22,842 bases of DNA from positions 1-22,842 of the IMG/VR virus record IMGVR_UViG_3300048777_000077; one strand, 5' to 3'. The notes below the pieces were generated by a model. It saw nothing but the letters and a program-made list of their open reading frames with translations. It made no database searches and was not told where the DNA came from. The position numbers were made by a program, and so were the translations under genes. This DNA is from a virus. Every line of letters starts with the position of its first letter. Position 1 is the first letter of the stretch. This document shows positions 7,902 through 15,995 of the stretch, piece after piece.

Positions 7902-10900
7902 CCCCCGGCCTCCGATTCATCCCGCGCTTGATACATGGGGATCGTGTACATGGCGAGCCATTTCAACATGAAGAACGCTCCCGGCACTCGCCCATTTGTG
8001 AACCGCATCCGCCAGCGCTCGCTGAGTTTCGACGGAACCATTCGGCTCAGTCCCTCACTTTCCATGATGTCCAAGTCGATTGGCCGGCATGGAATGATTG
8101 TTCCGTGGAGCGGTCCGAGTTGGTTCTCGCCTGTAACCACGGTGCGCCCGGCCAAGAAGTAGGGATAGAGCGTGCCGTTGCCTCGCGCGTTGAGAGTGAA
8201 TCCCTCGATCTTGCACAGCGCCATCGTCGTCTGAGGGCACACGGTCTCGAAGATGCAGTCGATCCCGGCCCCGTTGTCGCTGAAGATTCCCGGTGTGACT
8301 GCCTGCACGGTCCCATCGGCCGCACTGGACCCGTAGACGAGCTGGGAAGTATTGTACGTCGTGTCGGGGAACGGGATGCCCACTTGGCCCTGCGGCGGCT
8401 GCCCATCGGGAACTGGAATCGACCTCTCAATCCTGTCGCAAACGAATCCCTGCACGTCGTTGATGGAGAACTTCCGCACTTCGGCGACGGCGATCTCCTT
8501 CTGGGAGAACGTCGAGAAGTGAACCGGCTGTTCCCAGCCTTCGAGGTAGTTGAGAACGACTTCCTGGTTCGGTACAGTCGAGTTGCCCACCGGCACCAGG
8601 ATATGAACTTCGTGCTTCTCTTGGTCGATCTTGCAACAGATCGTCTCGGCAGCCAGCCAGTTGATCGTCCGCCAGAAGTAGGGGATTTCCTTGGTCACAA
8701 GCTCGGGAGTGGTCTCCGTGTAGCGATAGATGCCGCTTCGGTGGACGAAGATGATGAAATCCCCACAGGCATCGAAGGCCCGCGGCCCGCATGGCCCGCG
8801 CTCACTCCACCGCTTAGTTGCCGTCCATGACTGGGGATTGTTCGGGTTGGCCGAAAATGTGAACCCAGACCGCTCCCTAACCCCGTAGACCGTCCCGCGG
8901 TATTCCAGTGTGCCCCACGCACGCTCGCCGTCGTCCGAGCCCACGGAGATGTAGCTCAGGTCGGCATAGTAGCTCTCGGGGTCGCCGGCCAGCGACACCC
9001 ACCAGCCGGAATAGTAGCCGGGCACGCTAGCCTGGAAGATGCGGTCCACGCTCGGGCAATACGCGACATGCACCGCCTGGTTCGGCCAGATCACATTCAG
9101 CCGGTCGGTCACGTCGTTGGAGACGTCCAGATATTCGTCGGTGAAGTTGAACGTTCCGTTCGTCGTCACATTGTCTTGGAAGGCGGTCGCGCTCTGGTTG
9201 ATCGTGTCCGAGAGGAACGTCTGCGGGTAGACGAAATTCTTGGCGGGGATCTGGAGATTGACGTTGCCTATCCACCAGAATGGCCCGTCATTCGAGCCAT
9301 CTGCTACCGAGAAAGCGGCGATGCGCGCCAGGACGTAAGCCGGGCCGGTCGCAACCTTGAAGATTCCTAACTCCCATCCGTCTTCGTCCACATCGTATTG
9401 GATGACAGAGTTCGCGGTGAAACCAGAAACCGTAAAATTCTGGTTCATGTACATCAGAGCGGCGTATCGATAGCCCTGGGTGCCGTTGATCCCGCCGGTT
9501 GATGTGTCGGCGGCGATGTTTCCGCCGGAGCCAGTGCCGTTCACGATTGGCGGATTAGGCCCGGTCGCCGATTCAAGGATGAACGGCTGCGCCTGGGGCT
9601 GGTAGTAGCCAACCAGCGCAAAGGCGGTCGACGGAGGCGCTGGTGCCCCGGTCGCTACATCGGCCTCATAGATGCCCACTGATGCGATGGTGTAGAGGTC
9701 GTTGTTGTTGTCGTCCTGGGGAACCGCCACGGTCACAAGGGTGGCATCTCCGGCATTCGTGTTGACGATGAGATTAAGCGGGCCGAGCATCGTCTCGCCG
9801 TTGCCGTTGGTGTAGGTCTGTGCCACATATACATCACGCCCGGCGGGGAATAGCCCAGATGGGAGCGTGGCGGTATTGTTTGCGGGAGGTTGCACTCCAC
9901 TCGCTTGAGTCGTGATAACTGGCGTGCTGCCCAGCGCGAAATAGCCAACCAGTTTTAGGTATGCCGGCTGGCCGCCGCCTGTGGGAATATTCCACTCATA
10001 GACATTGACGCCCTGGACCGTTGGCCCGTAACTGCTCGCCAAATCCACCTGGACACCTTGGCCTCCCGCCGTGGTCTCAATCTGCGCCCACGCGCCCTGG
10101 GTCGTCTCGCCATAGGCATTAACGAGCGTCAATCCAACCGTCACGACCTGTCCGGCGCCGAAACTCCCGCCGCCATTCACAAGGGACAGACCCGGTGCGT
10201 TCGGAGGAGCTACCGTGCTGCCTGCGGGGATTCGCTGAATTTGAACCTCGGCGTCTGGGGTTGGAAGCTGGCCGGGCGTGATGCGTGCCGTGCAGAGGGA
10301 AGGAGGAGCGCCAGCCGCGATAGCGCCTGTGCAGTTGTAATTGGTACCAAGAGCGATCGGCGTCCAGTTCGCCTGCTCGTATGTCGAGATGGGCGGGGCG
10401 GCGGAGCCGTGGGCGACGCTGGCCGTGTAGACGTTGGCGCCGTTCGGGATGTAGGCAGCCGAAAGCTCCGAGAGCCATCCGGGGAGCGCAGCGAGAGCCG
10501 GTATCGGCACGACCACGGTAGTTGCTGCCGCCAAGGTGGTAATCATCACCGGAGCACTCGGCAGTGTTTGACCCTGGTTGTTGACCAGCGTCATCACCAT
10601 GTATACGTCGAGGTTGGCTGCCCAAGTCCCACCGCCTGCCAGCGTCAGGACGAAGTTGCTAGGCGGCGGCGCCACTCGGTTGGCAAGAACAGCCGTGTAC
10701 TCCTGCCATTCCGCAGAACCGTCGTAGACTGTTCCTCCTTCGGTGAGCGGCCAGGCCGGCTGCACCGCCCCTGTCACGCCCGCCTGGATGCAGCGATAGG
10801 TATGGCCGTTGCCGCTGGGCGTGTTGGGCGTGGCCATCTCTCCAACCAGGACCGGCGTGTTGGCCACCCAGTTCCACCCGAACGGCTTCATCCCATAGGG

Positions 10901-11365
10901 CCAGACGTTTTTGGTTCTGGGATCGATCACCGCCATGCCTGAGAGCGGCGTGCTCAGGTCCGAGAAGGCAGCGAAGACCTTGTTGTAGGTCTGCGCCGCG
11001 ATCATGTGGGCATCGGCTGGGGGAGTAAAGCTGGAGTTGAGCTGAAAGGCATTCATGCGGCCGGAGCCCACTGGAATTTCGTACTGCAAGGAGCCCGCCA
11101 GGTCGAAGATGATCGGCACCTGGAGGAACTGCTCGGCCGCCGTCTCTGGGGTGTAGAGAGCACCGACCAGGCCCGTGATGGGGCTTTGGTTGATGCCCTG
11201 CATAGTGGTGTTGATGCCGTCGCGGGTGCGGACTGAGGTCAGGCCGTCGTAACAGCAGTTGCGGACCAGCGCGGCCAGTCCTGTCGGGAGATTGGTCTCA
11301 TCGTCGTTATCGTTGTAGCCGAGGAACCGACTTATGATCGCCGGCGTTCCGCTGAACTGAGCCAT
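7898..11365 (-). CDS. Large tail protein, probable nozzle/stabilisation protein with tandem Ig-like modules
   Basis: At 1155 residues this is the largest complete gene. Residues about 1-160 start as a tail protein (ISRFLGYNDND, then GLTSVRTRDGIN). Residues 188-223 carry a pattern common in phage tail proteins, YRCIQAGVTG-x3-PAWPLTEGGTVYDG. Three related beta-sandwich modules follow, marked by LVNNQGQTLPS (260-270), LVNAYGETTQG (414-424) and YTNGNGETMLG (518-528). The C-terminal third (about 750-960) is rich in WP, YRGTVYGVRERSGFTFSAN and FIIFVHRSGIYRY strand repeats, as in the propeller-bearing tail nozzle proteins of short-tailed phages (T7 gp12 and P22 gp10 as analogues). Homology is inferred. 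GGAG lies four bases before the ATG. A terminator-like hairpin sits immediately upstream. The stop overlaps the next gene as ATGA. Confidence 0.88.
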   Translation of the reverse strand: MAQFSGTPAIISRFLGYNDNDDETNLPTGLAALVRNCCYDGLTSVRTRDGINTTMQGINQSPITGLVGALYTPETAAEQFLQVPIIFDLAGSLQYEIPVGSGRMNAFQLNSSFTPPADAHMIAAQTYNKVFAAFSDLSTPLSGMAVIDPRTKNVWPYGMKPFGWNWVANTPVLVGEMATPNTPSGNGHTYRCIQAGVTGAVQPAWPLTEGGTVYDGSAEWQEYTAVLANRVAPPPSNFVLTLAGGGTWAANLDVYMVMTLVNNQGQTLPSAPVMITTLAAATTVVVPIPALAALPGWLSELSAAYIPNGANVYTASVAHGSAAPPISTYEQANWTPIALGTNYNCTGAIAAGAPPSLCTARITPGQLPTPDAEVQIQRIPAGSTVAPPNAPGLSLVNGGGSFGAGQVVTVGLTLVNAYGETTQGAWAQIETTAGGQGVQVDLASSYGPTVQGVNVYEWNIPTGGGQPAYLKLVGYFALGSTPVITTQASGVQPPANNTATLPSGLFPAGRDVYVAQTYTNGNGETMLGPLNLIVNTNAGDATLVTVAVPQDDNNNDLYTIASVGIYEADVATGAPAPPSTAFALVGYYQPQAQPFILESATGPNPPIVNGTGSGGNIAADTSTGGINGTQGYRYAALMYMNQNFTVSGFTANSVIQYDVDEDGWELGIFKVATGPAYVLARIAAFSVADGSNDGPFWWIGNVNLQIPAKNFVYPQTFLSDTINQSATAFQDNVTTNGTFNFTDEYLDVSNDVTDRLNVIWPNQAVHVAYCPSVDRIFQASVPGYYSGWWVSLAGDPESYYADLSYISVGSDDGERAWGTLEYRGTVYGVRERSGFTFSANPNNPQSWTATKRWSERGPCGPRAFDACGDFIIFVHRSGIYRYTETTPELVTKEIPYFWRTINWLAAETICCKIDQEKHEVHILVPVGNSTVPNQEVVLNYLEGWEQPVHFSTFSQKEIAVAEVRKFSINDVQGFVCDRIERSIPVPDGQPPQGQVGIPFPDTTYNTSQLVYGSSAADGTVQAVTPGIFSDNGAGIDCIFETVCPQTTMALCKIEGFTLNARGNGTLYPYFLAGRTVVTGENQLGPLHGTIIPCRPIDLDIMESEGLSRMVPSKLSERWRMRFTNGRVPGAFFMLKWLAMYTIPMYQARDESEAGG

Positions 11366-11376
11366 TCTGCTCCAAT

Positions 11377-11406
11377 AGAAAAGCCGCCTGGTTGGGCGGC
11401 TTCTCT
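11377..11406 (-). terminator. Terminator-like hairpin before the large tail gene
   Basis: On the minus strand arms 11395-11406 and 11377-11388 form a 12-base-pair stem with one G-U pair and a 6-base loop; the distal arm ends in TTTTCT. The ribosome site (GGAG) of the 1155-residue tail gene begins only about five bases further on. The 150-base spacer holding it contains no other convincing gene. Confidence 0.7.
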
Positions 11407-11515
11407 ACGCCGGCTCTCGGAGTCCGGCTCTCTTGGGGTTTTACTGTGTGGGCAGGTTTATTGCCTCGTTTAAGATGGCGGCCTTGGACTCCGCAACATC
11501 CCCACTGCCGGAATT

Positions 11516-11878
11516 CTACCGCAGCGGAAGCCTGACGACAAGCGTCCCCGCCGGGTACGCCCCAGTGCCAAACTCGCTGCCCTCCGAGTTCCAGAGCGTG
11601 ATCTTGTTCGCGTTGAGGGTTGCGCCCGGAGTGAGTTGTGCGTACACACCGTTGGCCAGCGCGCAACCTTCAATCGAAGGCGGGGTCACCGGCTGATTCA
11701 AGGGCTCGCCCAGAACGCCCACGCCGTTGGGATCTGCGAACTTTCCCGGATTGAGGTCAACGGTGGTGCCGCCGACGCCGGTCGTGTAGTTGCCGCTCGG
11801 CACGGCATTGAGCAGCACCGAATCCGGTGAGCCGATGCTCGGTTCGTACTTCAGAACCTGAAAGGTTATTCCAGCCAT
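11516..11878 (-). CDS. Small beta-rich virion-type protein
   Basis: This 120-residue protein is unrecognised. It is predicted beta-rich, with Gly/Pro/Thr turns: FQVLKYEPSIGSPDSV, GGTTVDLNPGKF and a C-terminal strand AGTLVVRLPLR. It has no charged helix, signal peptide or membrane segment. AAAGGAGA lies ideally before the ATG. It sits between the adaptor-like gene and the large tail protein and is followed by a hairpin, so it is the last gene before a possible transcription attenuation point. A head-decoration, head-closure or tail-completion protein would fit this size and place, but nothing in the sequence decides. The TAG stop is followed in frame by 24 open codons before a TAA (see findings). 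Confidence 0.85.
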   Translation of the reverse strand: MAGITFQVLKYEPSIGSPDSVLLNAVPSGNYTTGVGGTTVDLNPGKFADPNGVGVLGEPLNQPVTPPSIEGCALANGVYAQLTPGATLNANKITLWNSEGSEFGTGAYPAGTLVVRLPLR

Positions 11879-11916
11879 GAGATTGTTCTCCTTTGTGAGA
11901 TTGGGTTAGAGGTTGA

Positions 11917-12627
11917 TTACCACTGGCCACGGAAGCCGCGCCGACCGCCGCCGCTCACTCGTCCGAGTCTACTGCTGGTTCCTTGTTGTTGCCGAACGAG
12001 TGTGGCCGCGATGTCGTCCAGCGTATTCGTGGCCTGGGTGCCATAGTTCTGGACATAGCCCGCATTGCCGCGCTCTGCGCCGATCAAGGCCGCCGTGGAA
12101 AAAGCTAGGGCATAAGCCATCATCGGATGTATCGCTATCGGGTCCGTGTCCTTCACCAGAGCTGCCGGCCGGAACTCGCCGCGGATGCGAATGTCCGCGG
12201 CAAAGCCCAACCCGGTGATGTAGACCACGTAGCTTCTCCACTCCCAGCAGACGCTCCCAAACCAGTTCATGAGCGGCTGGCCAGGAGCATAGTTAGAACT
12301 GTTGGGCAGGATGTCTTTTCGGGTGGCCATGACGTAGTTCGTTTCCGGCTGCCCGGCCTGCTTCACTTCGAGGTCGAGAGGGTTAACCAGGCCAAAGAAA
12401 GGCTGGTTGGGCTTTTGGAGTTCTGCCAGGCTGCTTGTGCCAAGGGGCACGTTGGCAGCCACTTGGAGTTGGGTGATGAAGGGGGAGCATGTGCCCGCCA
12501 GATACGTGATCGCGCCATCGTAGGCCTGGTTCACCAATGGCAGCAAATACGCATCCGTCGCAAAATCAGCGTCAGGGTCTCCGATAAGCGACCGGACTCT
12601 TGTCTTTACATCGAGCAGAACGTTCAT
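11917..12627 (-). CDS. Putative head-tail adaptor protein
   Basis: This 236-residue protein opens with LLDVKTRVRSLIGDPDADFATDAYLLPLVNQAYD broken over residues 4-37, the pattern of phage adaptor/connector proteins: a first helix ending in a GDP/GD turn, then a second helix with LxxLVNxA. A long beta-containing middle follows (residues about 60-165), then another helix (MMAYALAFSTAALIGAE), and a Gly/Arg-rich tail (RVSGGGRRGFRGQW). Adaptors of this kind bind under the portal ring and join it to the tail nozzle (T7 gp11 and P22 gp4 as functional analogues). Its place between the capsid genes and the large tail protein agrees. GGGGA precedes the ATG. The assignment rests on pattern and context, not on a database match. 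Confidence 0.83.
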   Translation of the reverse strand: MNVLLDVKTRVRSLIGDPDADFATDAYLLPLVNQAYDGAITYLAGTCSPFITQLQVAANVPLGTSSLAELQKPNQPFFGLVNPLDLEVKQAGQPETNYVMATRKDILPNSSNYAPGQPLMNWFGSVCWEWRSYVVYITGLGFAADIRIRGEFRPAALVKDTDPIAIHPMMAYALAFSTAALIGAERGNAGYVQNYGTQATNTLDDIAATLVRQQQGTSSRLGRVSGGGRRGFRGQW

Positions 12628-12642
12628 GCTTCCCCTTCTGGT

Positions 12643-13647
12643 TTAGATACCGGCCCGCAGTGCCTTGCGCCGCGCTTCTTCCTTCTGCACAACCGGCCAA
12701 TCCTTTTCCTCAAGCCTCTCCATTGACGGATGGCTTGCGGGGATTTCCTTGGCCATGTAGGCAGAGAATGGATCGTAGACGCGCGCGCACTTCCAGCACG
12801 CGAAGGCCTCGACGCGCTTCTTGGGCTCCCCGCATCCGGGGCAAGTCACGGCCGATTCGGTTGTCAGCGTCACCCACGGCGCCGCAACCTGCCGCCAGCC
12901 CATATCCATCTCGTACTGGTGCCAGATCCGATGGACCGGCGTGATGTTGCCGCGCTGGTCTTCCTTGTCCCAATACGACTGCGCTTCCTGCGTCTGGAAG
13001 TTCGCGTAGCGCTTCTGGAGCTTCAGGGACGCACCGACTATCTCGTCGAAGTCCTTGGTCTCGGTGATGTACTCGCGAGTCCTGTTTTCCAGGCGGATGT
13101 AGGTCGGGACTCGAACCTCGATCCTCTTGGTCTTCTCGCGCATGATTTGCCGGCGGTCTCCCTCGAAGGCCACCACGCCGCCCATGCCGACCGCGCTGCC
13201 CAGCGTGCCGAGGGTGTAGGCGACAAAAAAGCAGTGCGCGATCTCAATCTGCTTGCAGGCCTTGACCTCGTAAATGCCGCTGGCGATCTCGTCCTCGACT
13301 TTCACGTCCTTGATCTGGAGGAAAGTCCGCGGCTCGCGGATGGTCAGAACCGACGCCTTGTACTCCCGTCCTTCAAACTTGTAGAAGAAACGGTTGTCGT
13401 CGAGAACCGACTCATCGAGGATGGATGGAACCTTGAAGCCGATTCCTCCGTCGAGCGCCAACGCGACGGGGTTGAAGTTTAAGATTGTGGCCGGCTGGGC
13501 GAGGCCCGTTGCCTTGAGAGAGGTCAGAAGGGCTTGGCGCTCTACCGCCAGCCTCCGCATCTCCTTGCCGTTCTGCATTTTGTCCAGAACGTTGGCCAGG
13601 TATGGGTTTGCCACTGGATTAGCTGCTGCGAATGATGGTGTTCCCAT
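12643..13647 (-). CDS. Conserved-looking virion-cluster protein with C-terminal zinc ribbon
   Basis: This 334-residue protein is unrecognised. The N-terminal 50 residues are helical (NPYLANVLDKMQNGKEMRRLAVERQ). The middle is beta-rich (YKASVLTIREPRTFLQIKDVKVEDEI), followed by a hydrophobic segment with small residues at about 149-170 (VAYTLGTLGSAVGMGGVVAF) that is not long enough to call a transmembrane helix. The C-terminus has four cysteines in two CxxC pairs, C269/C272 and C284/C287, a classical zinc ribbon, followed by a helical tail. The start is fixed by AAAGGAGA about 10 bases upstream. It lies between the major capsid protein and the adaptor, so a head-completion or minor capsid role is likely, but this is inference from position only. 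Confidence 0.84.
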   Translation of the reverse strand: MGTPSFAAANPVANPYLANVLDKMQNGKEMRRLAVERQALLTSLKATGLAQPATILNFNPVALALDGGIGFKVPSILDESVLDDNRFFYKFEGREYKASVLTIREPRTFLQIKDVKVEDEIASGIYEVKACKQIEIAHCFFVAYTLGTLGSAVGMGGVVAFEGDRRQIMREKTKRIEVRVPTYIRLENRTREYITETKDFDEIVGASLKLQKRYANFQTQEAQSYWDKEDQRGNITPVHRIWHQYEMDMGWRQVAAPWVTLTTESAVTCPGCGEPKKRVEAFACWKCARVYDPFSAYMAKEIPASHPSMERLEEKDWPVVQKEEARRKALRAGI

Positions 13648-13682
13648 GGTTCATCTCTCCTTTGTGTTGCGGGCCTGCTGGG

Positions 13683-14396
13683 TTAGTTGCCGTCTGCGTC
13701 GTGGACTGCGCCGAGGTGTTCGGTAAGACCACACGCTGTTTGCAGTTCGTTGCGGAACCGCTGCGCTGCGAGTGATCCACTCTTGAGCACCGGAACGAGT
13801 TCGTTCTTGCGCATGTAGGCGAGGTCGGCTTCGAGCTTCGCCCGTCGGGCCTCCCGCGCCGTCTCCTCGTTCTTGATGGTTTGCTTAAACAAAGCAGCGT
13901 AGTTGGTGGGGCGGTTCTCCATGGCCTGCTGGTGCATGGCAATGGAGCATTCAAGATCCCCAAGTTCGGGAATTTTCGGGAACGGGCCGCCGACAATCCA
14001 GTAGTCGCCGCGAGACGGAAACTCGCCCTGCATCATCGTGCTGCCGTCTTCCGGCTTGTGCGACTTCCACTGCTCTGGGTTGCCCCAGGTCTCCGCAGGG
14101 AACCAGCGCTCGATGATCCAGCCCTCCACCGGATACTTGGCGACCTCAACAACCGAAGCCGACGTTACCCGGTCGCTGAGTCGGTTCTCGACGACCTTGC
14201 CGTTGGCGCCGACGGCGAAGATGGATTGCTCCTCCGCGCCGAGGTCATGGAAGATGCCGCCGGCTTTGATGAGGCAGTTCTCTGCCAGCACAATTCGGAA
14301 CAGCGCGCGATCCTGCCCAGGCACCTTGCCGCCGATCTTGGCGAGGAATGCCTGCACTGCTTTTGGTGCATCGTTTTCTGGGTTCGTTACGCTCAT
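13683..14396 (-). CDS. Hypothetical protein downstream of the major capsid gene
   Basis: This 237-residue protein is unrecognised. Residues 1-120 appear mixed alpha/beta (IVLAENCLIKAGGIFHDLG, then VAKYPVEGWIIERWFP). A Trp/Pro-rich middle (ETWGNPEQWKSHKPEDG) is followed by a strongly helical charged region at about 175-215 (KNEETAREARRAKLEADLA). AAAGG lies upstream of the ATG. The gene follows the major capsid gene after an 85-base spacer with two small hairpins and precedes the zinc-ribbon protein by 35 bases. It has no signal peptide or membrane segment. It may be a minor head protein; the sequence gives no further clue. Confidence 0.83.
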   Translation of the reverse strand: MSVTNPENDAPKAVQAFLAKIGGKVPGQDRALFRIVLAENCLIKAGGIFHDLGAEEQSIFAVGANGKVVENRLSDRVTSASVVEVAKYPVEGWIIERWFPAETWGNPEQWKSHKPEDGSTMMQGEFPSRGDYWIVGGPFPKIPELGDLECSIAMHQQAMENRPTNYAALFKQTIKNEETAREARRAKLEADLAYMRKNELVPVLKSGSLAAQRFRNELQTACGLTEHLGAVHDADGN

Positions 14397-14425
14397 TGCG
14401 GCCTTTCAGTAAACAGGAAGTTGGT

Positions 14426-14480
14426 GGCCCAGCCGAAGCTGAAGCCGAGCCGCCAAGTTGTGACCCGATTGTTACCGGGT
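14426..14480 (-). other. Two small stem-loops after the major capsid gene
   Basis: The 85-base spacer after the capsid stop has one stem acccg/cgggt (14463-14467 with 14476-14480, 8-base loop) and one CAGC-UUCG-GCUG hairpin (14430-14441). The second shares its 12-base core with the hairpin before the scaffold gene. Neither is followed by a T-run, so they look more like mRNA 3'-end stabilisers or processing sites than terminators. Confidence 0.35.
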
Positions 14481-14481
14481 G

Positions 14482-15774
14482 CTAATTGCTGAGGATGGGC
14501 TGCACGCCCAAACCGTAGATCGATCCGGAAGCCCACGGGAGCGAGCTGTAGTAGTTGAGCGAGTCCTGGAACATGGCGTCGGACTCAGCGACCCAGAGGC
14601 CGCCGGCCTGCCGCGGCCAGAAGATTCCCTCGACCATGCCGGGAATGAAGGCCATGGAGCCGGGGTAGCGAACCCGCTTCATCACGCCCTTGTCGATCCA
14701 GCGCATCTTGTCGGTGGCGCACATCGAATCCTCGACGACTTCGATGCCGGCCAGCATCCAGGTCGCAAAGGGGTTGACTGCAACGTCATAGCTGTCGGGA
14801 GTCTTGCCTGCGCCTGCGGTGAAGAGGGTCTTCGAGAATCCGAGGATGTCAGCGGAAACCTTCTGCGCGGGATGAGCGTACCAGACATTCCGTTTGCGCT
14901 GCTTGAACCGGGCGGTGCCCAGAGCCTGCTGCATACGGGTCATGAACGCCGAGACCATGCCGAGGGTCAGGTAGGCGCCGTTGGCGTTGTAGGTGGGTGA
15001 CTGGACGTAGGAGTTTGCGCGGGCAATGCCGCAATACTCCAGAGCGCTCGACCCGTTGATGATGTAGTCGAGGCCGTTCACGCCGATGGGATTGCCGGAG
15101 GCAAGGCCGATGGGCAGGAAGTAGTAACCCGCCGCGGTCCCGCCGGGGACGGCGTCCACGGTCACGGTGTCGATCGTGCCAACGCCATTCTTCTCGACAT
15201 CCAGCACGTTCACATTGCCGATCTGATTGAAGTTGCCGTCAGTGACACTGTAGTAGCCGTTTCTGTCGAGCAGACGGCCGCCAAAGGGCGGGGTGAGCAG
15301 CGGGATGGTGGTGCCGCCGGCGTAGGTGCTGTTCACCTGGGCCAGAATGCCGTTGTTGTAGCCCTGGAGGTAGGCGTTGCGGGTGTGCGCAGTCTTGTCC
15401 TTGACTTTGGAGATCATGCGCGCAATCCAGTTGTCCACGGTGATGTCGCGGCCGCCCTTGGCGATGCGGCGCGCCAGTTCGGTTGCGGAGATGGCGACCA
15501 TGATCGGCAGAGGAGCGACGATCATCTGGTCAACCTGGTTGCCCTGGCCCTGGAAGTAGGAGCCGCCATCGGGCTGGTAGTAACCAACAACGCCGCCAAC
15601 TTCGGTTTCGAGGGGGTGGCGGTACTGCTGAAGGCCGATCTCTTCGGTGGGTGCTTGGGAGAATAGGGAATCGCCGGCCATGTCCAGGTTCTCCGAAATC
15701 TGAACGTCCGAGTTGACTTTCTGAAGCATCCATGCAGTTTGCTGGGATGCGGCTCCGAGGTTTTGCTGAGCCAT
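14482..15774 (-). CDS. Major capsid protein, probable HK97 fold
   Basis: This 430-residue protein is called from its place immediately after the scaffold and from its architecture. A helical N-terminal arm (about 1-45) leads to HPLETEVGGVVGYYQPDGG (53-71), resembling the arm/E-loop region of a family of phage capsid proteins with a PL-x4-GG-x-pDGG pattern. A long spine-helix-like region follows (ELARRIAKGGRDITVDNWIAR), with a beta-rich core, Gly-rich loops (GAYLTLGMVSAFM) and a C-terminal strand set (FIPGMVEGIFWPRQAGG). Length is usual for an HK97-fold subunit. AGAGG lies upstream of the ATG. It ends in TAG and is followed by small stem-loops. I expect several hundred copies to build the head; the family match is from memory. 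Confidence 0.88.
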   Translation of the reverse strand: MAQQNLGAASQQTAWMLQKVNSDVQISENLDMAGDSLFSQAPTEEIGLQQYRHPLETEVGGVVGYYQPDGGSYFQGQGNQVDQMIVAPLPIMVAISATELARRIAKGGRDITVDNWIARMISKVKDKTAHTRNAYLQGYNNGILAQVNSTYAGGTTIPLLTPPFGGRLLDRNGYYSVTDGNFNQIGNVNVLDVEKNGVGTIDTVTVDAVPGGTAAGYYFLPIGLASGNPIGVNGLDYIINGSSALEYCGIARANSYVQSPTYNANGAYLTLGMVSAFMTRMQQALGTARFKQRKRNVWYAHPAQKVSADILGFSKTLFTAGAGKTPDSYDVAVNPFATWMLAGIEVVEDSMCATDKMRWIDKGVMKRVRYPGSMAFIPGMVEGIFWPRQAGGLWVAESDAMFQDSLNYYSSLPWASGSIYGLGVQPILSN

Positions 15775-15824
15775 GGTGTGCCTCTTCTGGCCGCTCTTCT
15801 ATCGAACCATTGCGGCATCGGTGG

Positions 15825-15932
15825 TTAGGGGCACTGCTTGGCGTCGCGCTTCTGCCGGTCTTTGGTATCCGCCGGGAGCGGTTTGTATGTTCCGTTGATG
15901 GGCTCGACTTTGTAGCTTGCGCAATTTCGCAA
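15825..15932 (-). CDS. Probable tiny gene (35 aa, TTG start) between scaffold and capsid genes
   Basis: The 221-base spacer between scaffold and major capsid gene contains a frame ending in TAA at 15825 that encodes a plausible small protein: NCASYKVEPINGTYKPL, then PADTKDRQKRDAKQCP at the C-terminus, with two cysteines. A TTG at 15932 is preceded by AGGG six bases upstream. Third-position G+C by hand count is 26 of 35 codons in this piece, and about half in the 21 codons further upstream. The frame is also the scaffold frame, so reading through the scaffold TAG would append 56 residues ending in this sequence. A separate small gene is the simpler reading. No family is recognised. Confidence 0.45.
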   Translation of the reverse strand: MRNCASYKVEPINGTYKPLPADTKDRQKRDAKQCP

Positions 15933-15995
15933 TTTTGTCCCTGCGCCTCCGGGAAGGCGATTACGCCGGTGGGATTGCGGGATAGCGCGCGGCTT

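Noticed and set aside
13619-13996. 125-codon minus-strand frame, ending in an 11-codon ATG frame beside the zinc-ribbon gene start
   Set aside because: Mostly inside the 237-residue gene in another frame; the mini-frame has its ribosome site too close to the ATG.
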